Positions 22,491 to 35,107 of a stretch of DNA of 64,000 bases are shown here, one piece after another. Location of the stretch: NCBI GenBank assembly GCA_032622095.1, contig CP136063.1, forward strand, positions 203,657,934 to 203,721,933, written 5' to 3'. Position 1 is the stretch's first letter. Each line of letters begins with the position of its first letter. The DNA comes from Siphonodentalium dalli. Taxonomy: Eukaryota; Mollusca; Scaphopoda; Gadilida; Siphonodentaliidae. The notes under the pieces were generated by a model. The model was not told the origin of the DNA, searched no databases, and worked only from the letters and a program-made list of their open reading frames with translations. The position numbers and the translations under genes were made by a program.

Positions 22491-23140
22491 TGCTAACTTT
22501 CTTGTGATTCCTAGGTTTACATGACTAGACAACTGTGTCTTGTCTTCGTTAATACCCAAGTCCTTCTAAGAACGGGCGTTCAACTTTGTGCACTTGAACA
22601 GTATTGCTTCATGTAACGGCAGCATGAGTTGCATCGTCACAGTTGAGTATTCGACATCGAGAGATTAGAGAATAGGACTTGGCCAGACTCCATGATTCCC
22701 TGTCCGCTAGTCACCTCTGCTTGGTACTAGAGAAGAAAAGACAAAACGTAGGCCAATAGGAAGTTTTTTTTTGCTCAAGATGACGAATTTCAGTGCTTGA
22801 GAATAATGCTTGTGCTAAGTGATTGTGAAATGTGTGATACAGGTAACAACAAAGATGTCACTACATGCGGTGCATAAAGAATTGCCGTCATCTGATCTTG
22901 ACCATCGTTTCTCTTTACAAGTTACGTCCACATTCACTGTATTTATGCATATTTTTTACTGAATTTTTTAATACTAAAATATGGATAGACATAATTTAAA
23001 GATGCATTCAGGGTTCCAGACCTCCATAACAATTTAATATAACATCGTTTTCTGGTTTATTCTGTTGAAAACAAAATATGACATGTAAACTAGACCAATA
23101 AATAGCAAAGAATCGAGAGTGTATAAAATAAATTTATAGA
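22491..23140 (+). other. Probable PKA-C 3' untranslated region
   Basis: AT-rich non-coding sequence follows the PKA-C stop codon. Two canonical AATAAA signals occur at 23097-23102 and 23127-23132, a plausible polyadenylation region. No transposon family was recognised here, unlike the flanking introns, which fits a transcribed exon under some constraint. Vertebrate PKA-C 3' UTRs can exceed 1 kb, so the true end could be further right. Confidence 0.45.
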
Positions 23141-24610
23141 AAAGTCCATATCGAACAAAATAGCATCTTTCTTGTAACACGTCTCGTTCCAAACATGTTA
23201 CTTTATACAACAGAATCTAAATACAAAGTAAAATAGGGTTTTGCAAAAATTGGTCTGGAACCCTGAATACCACCTTCATTATTATCACCCAAAGTTTTTA
23301 CATTTTTATGGTTATCATATTTATTTAATTTAAAAGAAGTTTTCTGGAAATCCACATAATAATGTTCCTGGATGTCGTGATGCTATGTTTTCCAGCTATT
23401 TAATTCAAACTGTTCATGGTACAGTTCAAATAATATTATTTCTACTCATATTGACATAATTTAATATTCTGTAACAAATGTAGCATAAAATATGGTGAAT
23501 GTTGATATGCCAGTAAGCATTATGATTATGCATAAATACTTCCATGTAGGTATGTTTTGATATCTCTCAACAAGATGGCAAAACGTTTTGAATGTATGAT
23601 TCAGGAATACATTTCGTCAGTGTTACTTCTCTGATATCCTGATCTATTGATAACTGGCATTTTAGTAGTACTCAGACATATATCTGATTTTGATTAAGAT
23701 TTGATAAATTGTGATAATTTACTTCCGTCTAATTGTCCTTCCATTATTTCAAATTTTGGATTTTTATAGAGCCGGACAATCTGATCTCACACTTTTCACA
23801 CATTTCCTTCGACCGTCATAAAATACAATTTATCATTGCTTTATGTGCTCACATAAATATATATACCTAGCTTCATAACACATGGTTATTTCTGGATTTG
23901 ACTTGCAACAAAGTTGTAATTTTGTATTCCATGATACCTTCCTTGCATTATAAAGCAATTTTGTTTATGCATACCAAGTGTAGTTGGGAGTATATATTTT
24001 GCTCATTTCACTTCAGCACCTTCCAATGATGGAGATGCTGGTATGATTCTTGCTATGCATTTGTTTGCAATCTGCAGAACGTAATTTGTGTATCCGGGTT
24101 TAGAGTACAATTGTTAGTTGCTATACCAGGCGGCAGTGGTTTCTACGTGTATTTGACTTATTTCGGTGCGATGGAGTCAGATTGTCCGGCTATAACATGG
24201 CAGTATTAGATGACTGGGCATTTCTAGTGCATTTCACGTGTGGCTTGTTTGTGTGTTAGTTCTGTATGCGAGGTCATGTCTGTCTTTGTTTGAAAAATTA
24301 TTTACTCAAGTATTCTGGAACCGAGAATCAATGAAGCCTAACAACCAAAATAGGTGTGTTTACCCAACCCAACCAATTTTTGGAAATAGAATGGCTACAT
24401 TAAACAACTGGCAGTCAATAAAAAAAACTGGAAATTAGGGTCATTAAAATAAAATATCTGTGTTCTCAGGCAATTTAGATCCGAATTTTGAGATGAGAGA
24501 AGGAGGCTATTTAGTTTAATTTTTTCTTCCTCAAAATCCGGAAAACACTCCAGAAACCAACAAAAAAAATATCGTTGTTCAAATCCAATATATTGAAACA
24601 AATGTTTTAC
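23141..24610. other. Intergenic AT-rich DNA
   Basis: No exon, RNA gene or known repeat was recognised. It may include more of the PKA-C 3' UTR. Confidence 0.4.
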
Positions 24611-24815
24611 CAAGCCTTGAAATAGTGTGCCTGTCATTTGCAGAATGAGGTCCCCAGAGGGAGAATTTAGTGATGCTACCCCGCATAGCGGGTGAGCATC
24701 ACCAAATTCACCCTCTGGGAACCTTTCTGCTGAGTTGTAAGCAGGGGTAGCATCACTAAATTCACCCTCTGGGGACCTCATTCTGCAAATGACAGGCTCA
24801 CTATTTCAAGGCTTG
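24611..24815. mobile_element. Family F hAT-like MITE
   Basis: CAAGCCTTGAAATAGTGTGC to CTATTTCAAGGCTTG; 8-bp flanks TGTTTTAC and TGTTTGAC match at 7 of 8 positions. The second palindrome has an internal deletion. Confidence 0.8.
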
Positions 24816-26890
24816 TGTTTGACAAGGCTTTTTAGCTGAGGGAGGTGCCTGAGAACACAGATTTTTTTATTTATTTGGCCTCGTCCTTATGTAAGCGGTA
24901 ATTCAAGTGTCAGTAGGCTAAAGATGGCTGTGCACAGCAATGTCAAAATTTAGCAGCTTTTGAGTTCATTATTTGTCATTGTTTTATCTAACTTTAAATT
25001 TTGCCATATGAAATTATTCCTTTTTCTACGCAATCAATAAACAATCATTCCTGTAACTAAATAACAAATTATTCCCTCAGCTTCATAGATATTCTGATGC
25101 ACGAAAAAAGTTAAAATTTTGTTATCTTCGGGATACACACCTATTTTTATTTTTATGCCTGTGGTCAAAGTCTTATTGTCATTCACTTCCAAAATTTCAA
25201 AACCCCACATAGTGAAGCTTTATTGTACTAATTTATACCTAATTTATAGCCGAAAACTTGTTTTGTTATGAGCCACAGATTTAACTAGTAGGAGCAACAA
25301 TGTATACCTCCAAAGTCCTTAAGATACGGAACTTGTGTGGCCTAATCCATATATTGTTTATAAAGTAAACACATTACCATTGAAAATATGCTTTTTCGAT
25401 ACTGATTACATTAGACATTTGATGAAAACTTTACCTGGCAATGAGGTCAGTTAGTTAATTGTATGTTAGCATCAATCATTAAGATGAAAGAATAATGTGG
25501 TTATTTATTAATTATTTCTGAAAATGCAACAAATCTGTTGCTAACTAAACATTCTATTAAATTTATGTCTTAATGATTAGTAAATATAATATTACTGTCA
25601 CCAAGAGCAGAATACTGTAAACAATTGGTCCAAACAAAATTTAAGAACCAATTTATTTGTGATAAATTTCATCAAACAGAAATGGTGGAATTGCAAAGTT
25701 CACAAAATAAAGTAAAATTAGGTTTTATTTTGCAAGAAAATTTAAAGGAGACGATTGATGCTACACTGATAATTAATTAACCGTGGCCTTAATTATTTGG
25801 TGAAATGTAGTACCATATTTATGGTTATGTTTGTATTTTACCAGTTTTCTTGCCAAGTTAAGTCATGAAGGAACAACAATTTAATTTTCTGCCTCTGATA
25901 TAGTTTTATCTTCACCTGTATGCAATTTGTTCAATTGTTAAGGAAATTAGCAGTTCTTTAATTTTAGCCGTTGAACACCATAATATATTCTGAACTATGG
26001 GCCAGATAGCCATTTGCATACTAAGGGCAATTACTCTATTTTATCACTGGAAAAGAATCAGTCAGCAGTCTGTATTTCTGATGTTATGAAAATGTATAAA
26101 ACCATTTAATCCAGGAAAGAGATCAAATAACTTATAGTTTTAGTGGATATCATTAAAGGCATATTCCAATTTCAATAAGCTTGTCCATGTGTGTTGTGCT
26201 GTGTAATCCAACTTATTTTAAGTTCAAAACATTTCAGGTCTATGATGATAAATGATTTTCTTCTCAAAACATCAACAACTTTAATATTATAACATTTACA
26301 AACATAGCTATTACAATTGCCTTACAAATTACTTTTTTTCCAGGAATAATTATTGTACAAGCCTGGAAATTTTTTGAAATTAATCTGGTATATTATTTTA
26401 TCCATCCCGTCTATAACTGCTGACAGTGAATATGACAATCAGATAAAATAGATCTAAAACTGGAGAATCTTCATTGCTGGTGTCTGTTTGAGAATTCTTC
26501 AATTAAAAGCTTATAGAAGACATTGAATACACATTTTGTCAATTGAAAAAAATTATTTTCAGCACTTTTCATGTCTTTCGTCTTCAGTGTTGGCATATTT
26601 TGCAATTGAATCATTTTTCCTGCACTTTTAATTATATTAAAAGGGTAGACAAAGTTTGAATGTCCGAAAAAGGTTAAAAGTAGTACTACCGCACACCATT
26701 GTTAATTAAAATTAATGGATTATATATATATATGGCCATTTACCAGGGTCAATAGGGAATGATTTGCGCAATGAAAAAGTTTTTTTTTTACCATTTAAGA
26801 TATGAAATTTAAACCAAATAAGTGTCCTAATAGTACATATTTCAGACCTTCAAACAGCCTGCCCTTTGAAATGTTTGACATATTGATCTA
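24816..26890. other. Unique intergenic DNA
   Basis: About 2 kb, very AT-rich, without recognised repeats or coding signals; one of the longest repeat-poor stretches in the window. Confidence 0.4.
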
Positions 26891-27017
26891 CAGTAATGCT
26901 CTAATTAATCGACCTCTTAACCACAGCAGAATTATGGGTAACTTTTCAGGACTAAATCCTGAAAAGTTACCCATAATTCTGCTGTGGTTAAGAGGTCGAT
27001 TAATTAGAGCATTACTG
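26891..27017. mobile_element. Compact family A palindrome
   Basis: 127 bp with TA flanks, an almost perfect palindrome without the usual inner ~80 bp. Both arms carry the same variants (GACCTCTTAACC / GGTTAAGAGGTC; GCTCTAATTAATCG / CGATTAATTAGAGC). Confidence 0.88.
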
Positions 27018-27186
27018 TAATATAATAACTTCCATATTGGAAATATTATATGGTGAGATTCTCTTAAATATGATTTCGATGAACAAAATCCTTTAAGAAT
27101 TTAAGATCCCTCACAACGATCAACAGAGAAACAGGATGAGAAGGAATATGACTTAACTGGAACAATTTCACTAGCCTCTGTCTCCT

Positions 27187-27338
27187 TGTGACTGAAGCTT
27201 CCTGAAATTTTGCGAAAACCGTGTGCCAATGCATTCTCTTATATATGCGAGTCGCCCATAGGGAGACTCGCATATATAGGAGAATGTACTGGCACAGGAT
27301 ATTTTATGCTGCGCCAATGCAGCTCCTGTCATGAAAGG
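27187..27338. mobile_element. Family B2 MITE, short
   Basis: GTGACTGAAGCTTCCTGAAA to CTGTCATGAAAGG then TTAA (27339-27342). One palindromic module. The left end is decayed. Confidence 0.65.
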
Positions 27339-27915
27339 TTAATACTTTTGGCTACATTTATTGCGACACTTCAGCCTTAGGCTAGCTATTCCTTCGACTT
27401 CCTGCTTTCTTGGTCGATAGATTTTGTGAATTTTAAAAATCCTGTAATATGTAAAGATCAGTATGAAATTATTTGCAATAACATGTGTCTGAGGGGTGAA
27501 AGGTCAGCCTTGCCTTAGAATTTATATCATCCTATTGCATACTATGTAACACATGTCAGTCAATTTGTTGAGGCTATATACCACAGTCATCTGTTTCCCC
27601 GGTGTGTCAACTCAAGGTCAAAGGTCATGCTGGAAATAAACTGATGCCTCAAATTTGTTAATAATAAATGTAGTGTTTATATAAAATATTATTCGGGTAT
27701 CTTGTTTGTTTTCGGAAGTAAGAACATGACATTAACATGTTGTCACTATATAAAATAGTCATTTTGTTGGAAAAGATGACTTGAATCAGAGAAATGTTCT
27801 TCTAAATTTTCTTTAAATGTGAACTAACAGCCGTATAAATCTGCTTGAGAACGATCAATATTGGTTTTGTTTCTTCATCTCGAGTTCTTGTTGTAATGCA
27901 AGAACATGCCATTAA

Positions 27916-28297
27916 CCCTTTACCCAACAGAAGGGCCATGTGCCAATGCATTCTCTTATATATGCGAGTCGACCATAGGTCGCCTCGCATATATAAGAGA
28001 ATGCATTGGCTTAACACATTAAAAATTATAAAATTGTTAAAGAATGTAAGAAAAAATGGTAAAAAGTGTTAAAAAAAGATTTTTTTTAGGCCAATGCATT
28101 CTCTTATATATGCGAGGCGACCTATGGTCGACTCGCATATATAAGAGAATGCATTGGCACAGGGCATAACTGTAACTATCACAATGTGGTCAAGGAGCCG
28201 ATTACAATGATATCCATATTTGTATGGTTCTATTGAGACAGACCGAAGATATTTTAGGCTGTTGAAGCTTTATTTGGCCGTTTTGTTGGGTATAGGG
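27916..28297. mobile_element. Family B1 MITE
   Basis: CCCTTTACCCAACAGAAGGG to TTGTTGGGTATAGGG, TTAA at 27912-27915 and 28298-28301. Two modules, same orientation as the 19652 copy. Confidence 0.85.
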
Positions 28298-28301
28298 TTA
28301 A

Positions 28302-29298
28302 GAGTGGAACCAGCAACATTTGTTAAAACAGGGCATACTACATGTGCTCTGTTGATTTGTTCAGCATCTGTTTGATCTGGCTGTAACCTGGGGTCTATAC
28401 TATCAAACTTGTACACATAGACAACACGCATCTTAATCGAGAATCTTCTATCAAATAAAGTTGTGTTGTGTCTTTATTATACACGGTTACGTCAGTTCAA
28501 TCCATGGCTGCCACCTTCATTGATATATAGCTAACTTTATTGTGATTAAAGTCTGACGAATAACCAGTGATGATCAGGGCATCACCCAAAGCGGATTGTT
28601 GATGTAATGTATGTCATCTTTCTTAGCGACATCAACAAGAATAGTTCTAGCTTGTGTTCCAATAGAGGTATACAATAATATTTATTCAATGGCTGTGATT
28701 CTGTTGAATACATGTGCCTCACGTACATGGGTGTGGAATTAATGTAAATTACAAGCTTCGAGACATGTGAACTTTATGCTATTGATGCTCTGTTAAGTAA
28801 AATAAATTCCCATATGAATTTAGATGTGCCTGTGAATTATTGACCATGGTAGTAGTTTTCCTGTTTGTAACTTACAAGCTTTCTAGTACTGACCCCTGAT
28901 AAGTAATTGACTCACGGAGCTACAGTTGACTGGGGTTGGCTGTGTGTGGATGAGAGTATTGTGAACATCACCCTATCACCTTGTATATTCAAATTATGAT
29001 GTGAACCCTCGTGTGCAGTGGTAATATGTATATATGTGTATATTGATATATATGCATATATATATACTGTAACCAGAATGTATATAGAATTACCCATTAT
29101 TCATTCCCATACCTGTTCCACATGATCAAAATTCATGAATTGTTTCAAGTTATCCTTTGTTTCCAATTGTTAAAAGTTTGTGAAAACTTTACTCATGCTT
29201 GAGCAACATCGCTTTCAGATATAGCACCAAGAAATTTCCAGAGTCAACTGTTTGTTACAATTGGGAGATATTTTCGATCTGAAATCATTATTAGACTG
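28302..29298. other. Intergenic DNA, no gene recognised
   Basis: Contains only short TA-rich runs (29025-29070). No exon or element was identified. Confidence 0.4.
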
Positions 29299-29301
29299 TT
29301 A

Positions 29302-29678
29302 GGCGACACCAATTTTTAAGTCTGGTTTACGAACATGTGGGGAGAAAAAAAGTAGAAGCAGGAGGGGAAAAAATAAAAATAAAAAAAATTGTTTCCCCAA
29401 TTTATATCAAGTAAATCGTGGAATTTTACATAAATTTTACAAAAATTGTGAATAAATGTTTTTGAATGAAATTCTGAACCAAACAAGACATTTCTTGTCA
29501 TGAAATACATGAAAATATGGATCTGTAAATGATCATAAGCAGAACCGGATGCGACAGCACATATAAATCAGTACGCGTGTAAAAAAAATTGGGAGAAAAA
29601 AAGTTTCATTTTTTTTCATGAAATGGAAAAAAAGTTGTAGGAGGTGTTCGTAAACCAGACTTAAAAATTGGTGTCGCC
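29302..29678. mobile_element. Harbinger-like MITE (family J)
   Basis: GGCGACACCAATTTTTAAGT to its exact complement at 29659-29678. Arms are about 35 bp (continuing CTGGTTTACGAACA), flanked by TTA at 29299-29301 and 29679-29681. AT-rich interior without a transposase. Confidence 0.8.
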
Positions 29679-29953
29679 TTAAAGCCATTCATAATGTGTA
29701 TGCTTCTTATTATATAATAAATATATAATATATCATTGGAATGAGGAAACTAGCATATTTGATATATCAAAAGTTATTCAGTCAAAAAGAAATTTTTAAT
29801 GGTAAATGATGCTATATTATCAAATCATCAATATTATTTTGAACTTATTTCTGCTGTGCATGAAGCATGACACTATCCACTGGGAAACATTCAAATTCAA
29901 TCAGATATTACATGTGACAGCCCTTAAAATTGGCAATTTTCTTTTGCGGTATA

Positions 29954-30166
29954 CAGTAATGCTCTAAGTAATCGACTCCTTAACCACAGCAGAATTACGG
30001 GTAACTTTTCAGGATTTAGTCGGAAATATGGCTTGTTGCCATTCATCGGAAAGCTCTCCCCGAGAGCTTTCCGATGAATGGCAACAAGCCATATTTCCGA
30101 CTAAATCCTGAAAAGTTACCCATAATTCTGCTGTGGTTAAGGAGTCGATTACTTAGAGCATTACTG
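29954..30166. mobile_element. Family A foldback element, full length
   Basis: 213 bp, TA on both sides, GCTCTAAGTAATCG matched by CGATTACTTAGAGC. Near-perfect arms of about 104 bp. Confidence 0.9.
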
Positions 30167-30758
30167 TAGCTATAGAATTGCATGAAATTCTATATTGACG
30201 ACTACAGCTTGTTCGACGGCATTGCCTTTTGCTGAAGCTAATCTCGAGAGCTAATGCTGTGAACCAATGTCAAATTAAGGGGGACCCCTTTTCACAAGTT
30301 GAAATGAGAAAGTTCTATCACTTTGTAGACAAGTTTAGGTGAGAGTCTACAGAAGCACCATATCTTATGGAAGTATTCATTGTCAGTACTATTATACAGT
30401 AATTCACCGGTAATAACAGAACAATACTTTCATAGGATTGCTTTTACCACTATTTTACTGTGAATGAAAGTAATTATTAATAGTACTGTATTTTGAGGGG
30501 GAGTGCTATTGTACCGACGAATAGCTGTTTGAAAACAAATCTTGCTGTGTTCATTGTTTGACTGTTCAAAGTCCATACCCATTTCCGGGACACAAATCTG
30601 GTATAGAAATAGAGCTTATCATACCACGGAAAGCAACTTTCGCTGGTTATTTTTAGGGTATTTGCAAGAAAATAACAATTCTACTCACCATTCTAACTTA
30701 TTTTCTTTTTCTCTGCCTCAAATTACAGTACTACGAAAATGCATATAAATAAGTACTA

Positions 30759-30872
30759 CAGTAATGCCCTAAATAATTAACTCCTTAACCACAGCAGAAT
30801 TATGGTTAATTTTTCAGGATTTATTCGGAAATATGACTTGTTGCCATTCATCGGAAAGCTCTCAGTGAGTGC
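30759..30872. mobile_element. Family A, left arm only
   Basis: CAGTAATGCCCTAAATAATT through GGAAAGCTCTCAGTGAG, then the sequence leaves the family. Confidence 0.75.
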
Positions 30873-31671
30873 TATTTATGTCTTTAAAACAGAGGTTACA
30901 AGTGAAGTGATTTTCAATCGGAGACATTCTGTGGAGAATCCCGAGATAATCATAAGTTGGCCTCAGTTTTGCCTGAATATTCTTAATTTTTCAGTGAATT
31001 CTAGTGCAACTTTAAATCTCTGAGTCAGATCTAGTCTGATTGAAGTTTCAGTCAAATTGTAGCCTTTGTTTGATGGGATTTAATAATGGTATAAGCTATA
31101 CTAATTTAATTATTGTTAAAATACTTCAGTGTCATATGCTTACTTTCACATAAATCAATAAGCATCTTTAAAAAATAAAATAGGACGGGCCTTCAACATA
31201 TTAGCAACTGGAGAAACTGGATTGCAAATGCCATGACAGATTAACTGACATAAAGGTCTATCCAGGGCCTTGAAAAAAATTCCATTCATTCATTGTATTG
31301 GCAAACACTACCGGATATCCAGAAGAAAATATTATTCAGGAATGTATCCATATTTGGAGATACGTCTCTCATGAGGCTCGAACATAATCTCTCTACAATT
31401 GGATAAATTAATCCTATAAATTATTTATAAGAAAAAAGTTGAAAAAAAAATATTTTTATTGCTTGATCCACCACCTTTAATGCATTTTCATCTTCAATGA
31501 ATCATTACCATTCTCTTGGTGACCTACCAATTGTATATAGTTATCTCATTCATTTAGCTTTTAGTTGAAAATATATATTCATGTTATAAATATGTACTGT
31601 GGAAACGTTTTTATTTGATGTCATTAAAGATTTATTTACAAATGATTTTGTTTACTTTATTTAGGTCATGA
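30873..31671. other. Intergenic DNA, no gene recognised
   Basis: AT-rich, no recognised repeat or exon. Confidence 0.35.
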
Positions 31672-31828
31672 CCCTTTCATGAAGGGAGCTGCGCTGGTGC
31701 AGCATTATATATCCTGTGCCAATGCATTATCTTATATATGCGAGTCTCCCATAGGGAGCCTCGCATATACAAGAGAACGCACTGGCTTAGTATTCGCAAA
31801 ATTTAAGGAAGCTCCAGTCATGGAAGGG
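31672..31828. mobile_element. Family B2 MITE, single-module form
   Basis: CCCTTTCATGAAGGGAGCTG to CAGTCATGGAAGGG, TTAA at the right (31829-31832) and CATGA at the left, so the left target site has mutated. Confidence 0.75.
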
Positions 31829-32461
31829 TTAATAATAAATAATATGAAATCTCACGTGACTTTCTCGCATTCTGATCGGCTGCACACTGCTATTTTACGA
31901 TGGTACCCCAGTAGGATTCCTACATGCCTACTATTCTTTTTCTATTTATAGTAACAAACTCATTTCGTGAAATCGGGTTGCGCATGATGATACGACCAAT
32001 CTTAAACTATACCTTGTACGATACTTGTTGCAATATCGGTATATCATTAGATTTATTGGTGAATTGTAATGATCTTACAAATGTCCAATCATAGTTATCC
32101 AATGTATTTAATAGTTTGTCCATTTAGTCGGCCAGTTCTATTTTTGTAATGCCAGTGGACATTATTTATAACTTCGTTTTAATCGAAGTTAGCAAGTCAA
32201 CTTCTAAAATTTATCGAAAATGTCTTTACTAATGACGTATTTATAGCCATAAATGCATGAATCATGAAGAGATGCTGTTAGATGTAACTAATAACATAGT
32301 TATACTCCCCTGCCATCATCAAAAGATTGCTGTTAATTGTAAAATCTGAGACTGATTTCTAAAATTCACGGTTAATAAAAATGTGACAAAAATCAGTCAC
32401 AGAAATTGTGTGAGATTTGGCACCAATGTTCGATATAATATAATAAATAATGAATGTCTTG

Positions 32462-32551
32462 TCGTTGACTATGCCAAAATAGTGGTCCTCGGGGAGGAAT
32501 AGTCCACTCGCCACATCCTCTCGGAACACTATTTTGGCATAGTCAACTCCA
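32462..32551. repeat. Inverted repeat
   Basis: GTTGACTATGCCAAAATAGTG and its complement surround a GC-richer loop. The right half resembles 505-553 (TTTTGGCATAATCAACTGCA), so this is a dispersed family. Confidence 0.65.
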
Positions 32552-32697
32552 AGCCATTTATTATCTATATAATAATAAGATTGAAGCATTTATTTTCCCG
32601 ACTTGGCAAGAGATGGACTTAGAGAAACTTGGTGCAAGTAAGGACTACATGTACCATTATAAGGAAGAGATTAAAAAAAACCTGATATGTGACCCGC

Positions 32698-33098
32698 CAT
32701 ATCAAATCCAGTCGTAAGTTGGGATTTTTTTTACCCTGTGCCAATGCATTCTCTTATATATGCGAGTCGACCATAGGTCGCCTCGCATATATAAGAGAAT
32801 GCATTGGCCTAACAATTTATCATTTTTTTTAAATAAATGTTTCTTACAATTTTTAGGAAATAAAATAAAAAACATCCATTACCCTGCAGGGAGCCCCACA
32901 CATATATAGAAGAGTGTCGTCTGCTCATGTTTGTCTGGGGCTCTGTATGGGTGAAATTATAAAATTGTTAAAGAATACAAGAAAAAATTATTAAAATTGT
33001 AAAAAATTGTTAGGCTAATGCATTCTCTTATATATGCGAGGCGACCTATGGTAAAAAAAAATCCCGACTTACGACTGGATTAGATATGGCGGGTCACA
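32698..33098. mobile_element. Family K MITE carrying the B-family palindrome
   Basis: TGTGACCCGCCATATC..AATCCAGTCGTAAGT and its complement form ~48-bp inverted ends, with TA on both sides. Inside are two copies of the GCATTCTCTTATATATGCGA module in the same arrangement as B elements, though the ends are unrelated to B. The second module is cut short at CCTATGGTA. Confidence 0.75.
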
Positions 33099-33411
33099 TA
33101 TAACAATGGAGGTTTAAAAAAGGTAGCCAAAAGAATGAGATATTAAATAAATATAACAGTGGATAAAAAAAATGCCATTGACAGGCATTCCGCAGTAAAT
33201 TCGTATCAATGCGCTTTGCATGATTGTTACCCCGGTCACAGGGCATTTATTACCCATCCGCATTAAGGAGGAAGCCACCCGAGCAGCTGATAAGAGCATC
33301 ATGATTAGCACACTTATAATAGCTGTCTACTCCTGACTGAGTGCTCAGTTAACTGGCGAGTCCTCCATGATGGTAGTAAAATATCTCTTTCCGAGGGCAA
33401 TCAACGCAGCT

Positions 33412-33488
33412 ATGCGGGATAGCGTCACTAAATTCACCCTCTGGGGGACCTCATTCTGCAAATGTCAGACACATTAAATTCAGACTTG
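33412..33488. mobile_element. Family F fragment
   Basis: Right arm only: ATGCGGGATAGCGTCACTAA to GTCAGACACATTAAATTCAG. Confidence 0.6.
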
Positions 33489-33789
33489 ATCCATTTACAG
33501 CCCCATGGCGCTTTTATGATTCATACTACACCTAGTATGGTCATGTTCGTGATTAAAACAGGTCAGAAATGTTTTCATATGTCGTGTATATGCCTCAGAA
33601 AGACATTGAAATCATTGCTAGGGGAACTGCAATTTTGCTGATCAAATATAAATGTCAACATGCCACCGTGTTAGCATATATCACCTAAAAAATGTAATTG
33701 CTCCTCAAGGTATCAACATTTTACTCATTACAGTATTTCCCTAAAAAAAATATGGTATTAAAGTGTTCCAAGTTTTTTTCTGTATTTAA

Positions 33790-33977
33790 CCCTTTGAGTG
33801 CCAGGTCCGATTTTTGTATCAACCCATATACCCTGTGCCAATGCATTCTCTTATATATGCGAGTCGACCAATTTTTACAATTTTTTTTTACAATTTTAAT
33901 AATTTATTCTTATATTCTTTAACAGACTTATTTTGTAGGTTTAGGGCCGATGAGATCGGCCCCTGGCACTCAAAGGG
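33790..33977. mobile_element. Family B3 MITE, internal deletion
   Basis: CCCTTTGAGTGCCAGG to CCTGGCACTCAAAGGG, TTAA both sides (33786-33789, 33978-33981). Only half of the palindromic module remains. Confidence 0.8.
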
Positions 33978-34136
33978 TTAATACCCAAAATATAATGTAG
34001 AGTGACTTGAGTTCAGCCATTGATGTTGCAATTAAATTATCTGATCATAATCATTGTCCATATTTTTTAGAGTTATTTTTTGCTGTTAAAAACAATACTG
34101 ACTGCACTGTTATAGTTGATGTTTACAAATAATGGT

Positions 34137-34600
34137 TTACTAGGTAACTCTTTCTATACTGAATTGGAATGGTCTACACAAAGAAAAACATAGTATTATC
34201 CACCATTAATTAACACTATTTCTGATTGGGCAAAAGCCGTCACATGATCAAAGTTATCAGGGTTAATTAATTGGGTGACTTCATTTGGATAAACATACAT
34301 ATGGATAATAAAAATGCCATTGCATAAACATTCATATGGATAATAAAAATGCCATTATATAATGTTGTGTTCTTGTACTGGTCCAGGTTGTGTCCAATAT
34401 GACTTCACCACAACTTGGACGAGTGCAAGAAAAACACATACTAGTACTGTACACAACATTGTATAATAACTTTATAATACAAGAGCAGAATGATTCATAT
34501 TCATTGGCGGGAAATGTTGAACATATTATCTGAACATTTCCTGAGGGAACTACTCGTCAATGAGTATTCAGTAAAGAAATTGTTAAACATATAATAAAAG
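34137..34600. repeat. Family I fragments around an inverted repeat
   Basis: ACTCTTTCTATACTGAATTGG at the left, GGCGGGAAATGTTGAAC and GTCAATGAGTATTCAGTAAAG at the right. Between them ATAATGTTGTGTTCTTGTAC is mirrored by GTACACAACATTGTATAAT (34355-34475), perhaps another insertion. Confidence 0.45.
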
Positions 34601-34689
34601 TAAAAAACAAAGTTGTAATATTTGTTCATATTCTTCTTGATAATAAAACAAACTTTGTATGATTTTTCAGCTGAACTCACTGTGGACGC

Positions 34690-35107
34690 CTGGAGGCACC
34701 AAGTCAGGATTTAGTGTGTCTGACATTTGCAGAATGAGGTCCCCATAGGGTGACAATAGTGATGCTATCCCACAAAGCAGGCTAGCATCACCAAATTCAC
34801 CCTCTGGGGACCTCATTCTGCTTAGGCCTCAACTGCTATGGGAGACCTTTTGGATCAGATTGAAATTCCCCAGTTGAAGTTGGTGATGTTCACCCATCAG
34901 TGACCTCAATTATGAAAGTTAGTGGATATAGAAACTGAACAGAAGGGAAAAAAGTAACTAAAACAATGTTAATTTGAGACTAGATACTTCCCAGAAGATG
35001 AGGCCTAAGCAGAATGAGGTTCACAGAGGGTGATTCGGGATAACGTCACTAAATTCACCCTCTGGGGACCTCATTCTACAAATATCTGACACTATATCCA
35101 GGCTGGA
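34690..35107. mobile_element. Family F long subfamily, diverged
   Basis: GGATTTAGTGTGTCTGACAT to ATCTGACACTATATCCAGGC, two palindromes and the usual middle (CTTCCCAGAAGATGAGGCC). Confidence 0.65.

Noticed and set aside
33114-33311. Small minus-strand coding gene
   Set aside because: Hydrophobic 65-codon frame with no recognisable motif, partner exon or context.
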